Source: Streptomyces lydicus (GTDB taxonomy: Bacteria; Actinomycetota; Actinomycetes; Streptomycetales; Streptomycetaceae). Taken from it: DNA of 64,000 nucleotides. The notes beneath the pieces are model-generated. The model was not told the DNA's origin and ran no database searches. It worked only from the letters and a program-made list of their open reading frames with translations. Shown here one piece after another: positions 61,379-64,000 of this stretch. The translations under genes were made by a program, and so were the position numbers. Position 1 is the first letter of the stretch; every line of letters begins with the position of its first letter. Where the stretch lies: positions 8,494,001-8,558,000 of the forward strand of contig NZ_RDTE01000003.1 of the NCBI RefSeq assembly GCF_004125265.1, written 5' to 3'.

Positions 61379-64000
61379 ATGACCACCGACCTGACCCTGC
61401 TCACGTATGTCGCCTACCGCGGAGTGGAGGTCACCGCGCCCCGGCTCCGCGGCCTCCTTGCGCTGCTCGCGGGCGATTTGCGTACGGGCTGCAGCACCGA
61501 ACGGCTGGTGGAAGGGCTGTGGCCGGACGCGCTGCCGGAGCGGCCGGGCAAGGCGGTGCAGGTCCTGGTGTCCAGGGCGCGGGCGCAGCTGGGCACCGGT
61601 GTCCTCGTCAGCACGCCGAACGGATACCGGCTCGCCCTCGCCGACGATCAGGTCGACAGCTCCGCCCTGCTGCTGCACGCCGCCGCCAGTGCGGACCGGG
61701 CCAGGGCCGGGGACCACGCGGGATCGCTGACCGCGGCCGAGGCCGGGCTCGCGCTGTGGGAAGGCACCTCCGACGGGGACGCCGGCGCCGGTGACCCCGT
61801 AGCCGCGTTGCGCGCCGAGCGGGTCCCCGTCCGCGGCACCCTCGCCCGCGCGCGGGCGCTCGCGCTCGCCCGCCTCGGGCGGCACGCAGAGGCGGCCGGA
61901 CCGCTGGCCCTCGCCGCCGCGGAGCATCCGCGTGACGAGGAGCTGCTTGCCGAGCTGCTGCGCGGTGAGGCGGCGACGGCGGGCCCGTCCGCCGCGCTGG
62001 CACGGTACGAGGGGTACCGCCGTGAGCTGCGCGACGAGCTCGGCACGGATCCGGGCGCCGGGCTCAAGGCCGTACAGCAGGAGCTGTTGTGCGGCGAGGC
62101 ACCTGCGGTCAGGCACGGCGTGCCGCACGAGCCGAACCCGCTGCTGGGGCGGGACGAGGACATCGCGGCGGTGGCGCGGCTGCTGCGCACCTCCCGCGCG
62201 GTCACCGTCGTCGGTCCCGGCGGTCTCGGCAAGACCCGGCTCGGGTACGCCGTGAGCCGCCGGGCCGAGCAGCGCGTGGTGTATGCCGTACCGCTCGCCG
62301 GCATCACCGCGGACGAGGACGTGGCAGCGGAGGTGGCCTCCGCGCTCGGTGCGGGCGAGGGGCGGCACGGCACCGTGAGCGGCCACGCCCCGGCCGACCC
62401 GCTGACCGGAATCCTCGGTGCGCTCGGCTCCGGGCCCGCTCTGCTGGTGCTGGACAACTGCGAGCAGGTCATCCGGGGCGCCGCCGCCCTCGTACAGGAC
62501 CTGGTCTCGTCCTCGAAGGACCTGCGGGTGCTCGTCACCAGCCGGGCCCCGCTGGGACTCACCTCGGAGGCGGTGTACGCGCTGCCGGAGCTCGGCCTGG
62601 ACACCTCGGTCGAGCTGTTCGCGCAGCGGGCCCGGGCCGCCCGGCCCGGTGTGGAGCTGCCGTCGGACACAGTGGCCGCGCTGTGCCGCCAGCTCGACGG
62701 ACTGCCGCTCGCCGTGGAGTTGGCCGCGGCGCGGGTGCGGGTGCTGTCGGTGCCGGAGATCGCCCGCCGTCTCGGCGACCGGTTCGCGCTGCTGCGCGGC
62801 GGGGCGCGTGATGCGCCGGAGCGCCATCGCACGCTGCACGCGGTCGTGGAGTGGAGCTGGAACCTGCTCGCCACGGACGCCAGGGCGGCGCTGCGCACGC
62901 TGGCCGTCTTCCCCGGTGGCTTCTCGGGCGAAGCGGCGGAGCAGGTGCTGGGCGGAGAGGCGCTGTCTCTGCTGGAGCAGGTGGCCGGTCAGTCGCTGCT
63001 CACCGTCGCCGACACCCCGGCCGGCGTGCGGTTCCGGATGCTGGAGACCGTGCGGGAGTTCAGCGCGGCCCGGCGGGCGGAGGCGGGCGGGGAAGAGGAG
63101 GCCGTCGGCCGATTCCTGGCCTGGGCACGGGACTTCGGGGTGGCGTACCACGACTGGGTCTTCGGTCCGGAACCGCGGACTGCCTGGGAACGGATCAGGG
63201 CCGAGCAGGACAACCTCGTGGCGGCCCTGCGGTACGCCCTGGCCCGTACGGATGGCCCCGCCACCGCCGCCGTCACCGCCGTTCTCGCCGCGCTGTGGAC
63301 CACCGATTCCCACTACTCCCGTCTCGCTGCCCTCGCGGCCGACACCGGCCCGCCGCTGTCGCACTACCGCCCCGAGCCCGAATACGTCGAAGTGGCCCGC
63401 GCGGCCACGGTGTTGTGCATGGCAAGCCTGCTCATGGACCACGGCCCGCACGCCGGCGTCACCCGCCAGCTCGTCACCCTCCGGCGGCTGCCCCCGGCCC
63501 CGCCGGACACGCTGCTGCGCGCCATCGCGGCAGTGCTGAGCGCGGTCCCCGAGATGCTGCCTCCCGACTACGAAGTGCTGCGCACGTTCTGCGACAGCGA
63601 GCGGCCGCTCGTCGCCGGCATCGCCGAATGCGTCGCCACCTACATCTGGGAGTACGCGCACGACATCGACCGCGCGCTCGCCTCGGCCCGCCGGATGACC
63701 GACGCACTGGCAGCGGTCGACAATCCGGCCCTGCAGCTCGTGGGCCATTCCCGGCTGAGCGAGCTGTGCTTGAGGACGGGGCAGGGCGAGGCCGCGTACC
63801 GGCACCTCAAGGCGGCGCTCGAAGCGCTGCCGCGGCTCGGCGACGAGCACGACTACATCGGCATCCGCTCGGCCCTCGCCCTCGCCTGCCTGCAGCGCGG
63901 CGACCCCGACGAGGCCGAGCACTGGCTGCGGCAGGCCGAGGGCGACAACACCCCGCGGCAGGACCCCTTCTACAGCCCCGATCCCGGCGTGCGCGCCGAG
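61379..64000 (+). CDS. SARP-type regulator with BTAD and NB-ARC ATPase (truncated by window edge)
   Basis: At least 874 residues, still open at the right edge. The N-terminal winged-helix/OmpR-like and bacterial transcriptional activator (BTAD) domains span about 1-235 (RLVEGLWPDALPERPGKAVQ, ARYEGYRRELRDELGTDPG). A STAND/NB-ARC ATPase follows: Walker A VVGPGGLGKTR near residue 283 and Walker B LLVLDNCEQV. Helical, TPR-like repeats come next. The family (AfsR-like) activates secondary-metabolism or stress genes; this one could control neighbouring accessory genes. The start is the ATG at 61379. Confidence 0.88.
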   Translation, partial: MTTDLTLLTYVAYRGVEVTAPRLRGLLALLAGDLRTGCSTERLVEGLWPDALPERPGKAVQVLVSRARAQLGTGVLVSTPNGYRLALADDQVDSSALLLHAAASADRARAGDHAGSLTAAEAGLALWEGTSDGDAGAGDPVAALRAERVPVRGTLARARALALARLGRHAEAAGPLALAAAEHPRDEELLAELLRGEAATAGPSAALARYEGYRRELRDELGTDPGAGLKAVQQELLCGEAPAVRHGVPHEPNPLLGRDEDIAAVARLLRTSRAVTVVGPGGLGKTRLGYAVSRRAEQRVVYAVPLAGITADEDVAAEVASALGAGEGRHGTVSGHAPADPLTGILGALGSGPALLVLDNCEQVIRGAAALVQDLVSSSKDLRVLVTSRAPLGLTSEAVYALPELGLDTSVELFAQRARAARPGVELPSDTVAALCRQLDGLPLAVELAAARVRVLSVPEIARRLGDRFALLRGGARDAPERHRTLHAVVEWSWNLLATDARAALRTLAVFPGGFSGEAAEQVLGGEALSLLEQVAGQSLLTVADTPAGVRFRMLETVREFSAARRAEAGGEEEAVGRFLAWARDFGVAYHDWVFGPEPRTAWERIRAEQDNLVAALRYALARTDGPATAAVTAVLAALWTTDSHYSRLAALAADTGPPLSHYRPEPEYVEVARAATVLCMASLLMDHGPHAGVTRQLVTLRRLPPAPPDTLLRAIAAVLSAVPEMLPPDYEVLRTFCDSERPLVAGIAECVATYIWEYAHDIDRALASARRMTDALAAVDNPALQLVGHSRLSELCLRTGQGEAAYRHLKAALEALPRLGDEHDYIGIRSALALACLQRGDPDEAEHWLRQAEGDNTPRQDPFYSPDPGVRAE

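Overview
The window is high-GC actinobacterial DNA, almost certainly Streptomyces. The signs are G/C-ending codons, GTG/TTG starts behind AGGAGG-type sites, a melC1-melC2 tyrosinase pair, a mycothiol-dependent isomerase-type protein, a SARP/NB-ARC regulator, a Pls/PosA-type NRPS terminal protein and many small secreted proteins. Pseudogenes, simple repeats and low-complexity secreted proteins suggest accessory or chromosome-arm DNA rather than core genome. No rRNA, tRNA, CRISPR array or insertion sequence was found.

Layout. 0.2-4.6 kb: a MocR-type regulator, an ankyrin protein, and a TetR regulator divergent from an alpha/beta hydrolase across a clear dyad. 4.6-8.5 kb: a leftward operon of acyltransferase-3, methyltransferase and glycosyltransferase. 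8.9-11.1 kb: a secreted streptogrisin-like protease and an APH-like kinase. 11.5-17.0 kb: a surface-protein island with a secreted protein of fourteen 17-residue repeats, a right-handed beta-helix protein and two IPT/TIG-repeat proteins. 17.3-20.9 kb: a GNAT enzyme, then a family 2 encapsulin shell (cNMP-domain type) overlapping its cysteine desulfurase cargo. 21.6-25.4 kb: a PutP symporter, then a lipoprotein and a sensor kinase overlapping by GTGA. 25.5-31.9 kb: a TetR regulator with a 15-bp-arm operator facing a wrecked SDR gene, a PAS-PAS-GAF-SpoIIE phosphatase, a LysE exporter, a small secreted protein, an epoxide hydrolase remnant and two small enzyme-fold proteins.

32.0-42.4 kb is the biosynthetic heart. 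An amidase overlaps a 69-residue partner. Next comes a tightly coupled leftward operon: a carrier-protein/Pls-PosA terminal membrane protein, an A-T NRPS fused to a TauD-type oxygenase, SbnB and SbnA. SbnA and SbnB make L-2,3-diaminopropionate, and the adenylation pocket looks compatible with a small diamino acid. The inference is an assembly line for a Dap-derived amide or polymer, possibly hydroxylated.

43-64 kb: a PRC-barrel protein, a DUF6303-like protein, a secreted amidase, melC1-melC2 facing a secreted Gly/Tyr-rich protein, an alpha/beta hydrolase pseudogene, an APH(3'')-type kinase, an MFS exporter, an I36-like secreted protein, small proteins, a glutamate-racemase-like enzyme followed by an M20 peptidase, a maleylpyruvate-isomerase-like protein, a small SDR, a secreted ricin-lectin protein whose C-terminal half looks aerolysin-like, a hypothetical protein and a large SARP-type regulator cut by the right edge.
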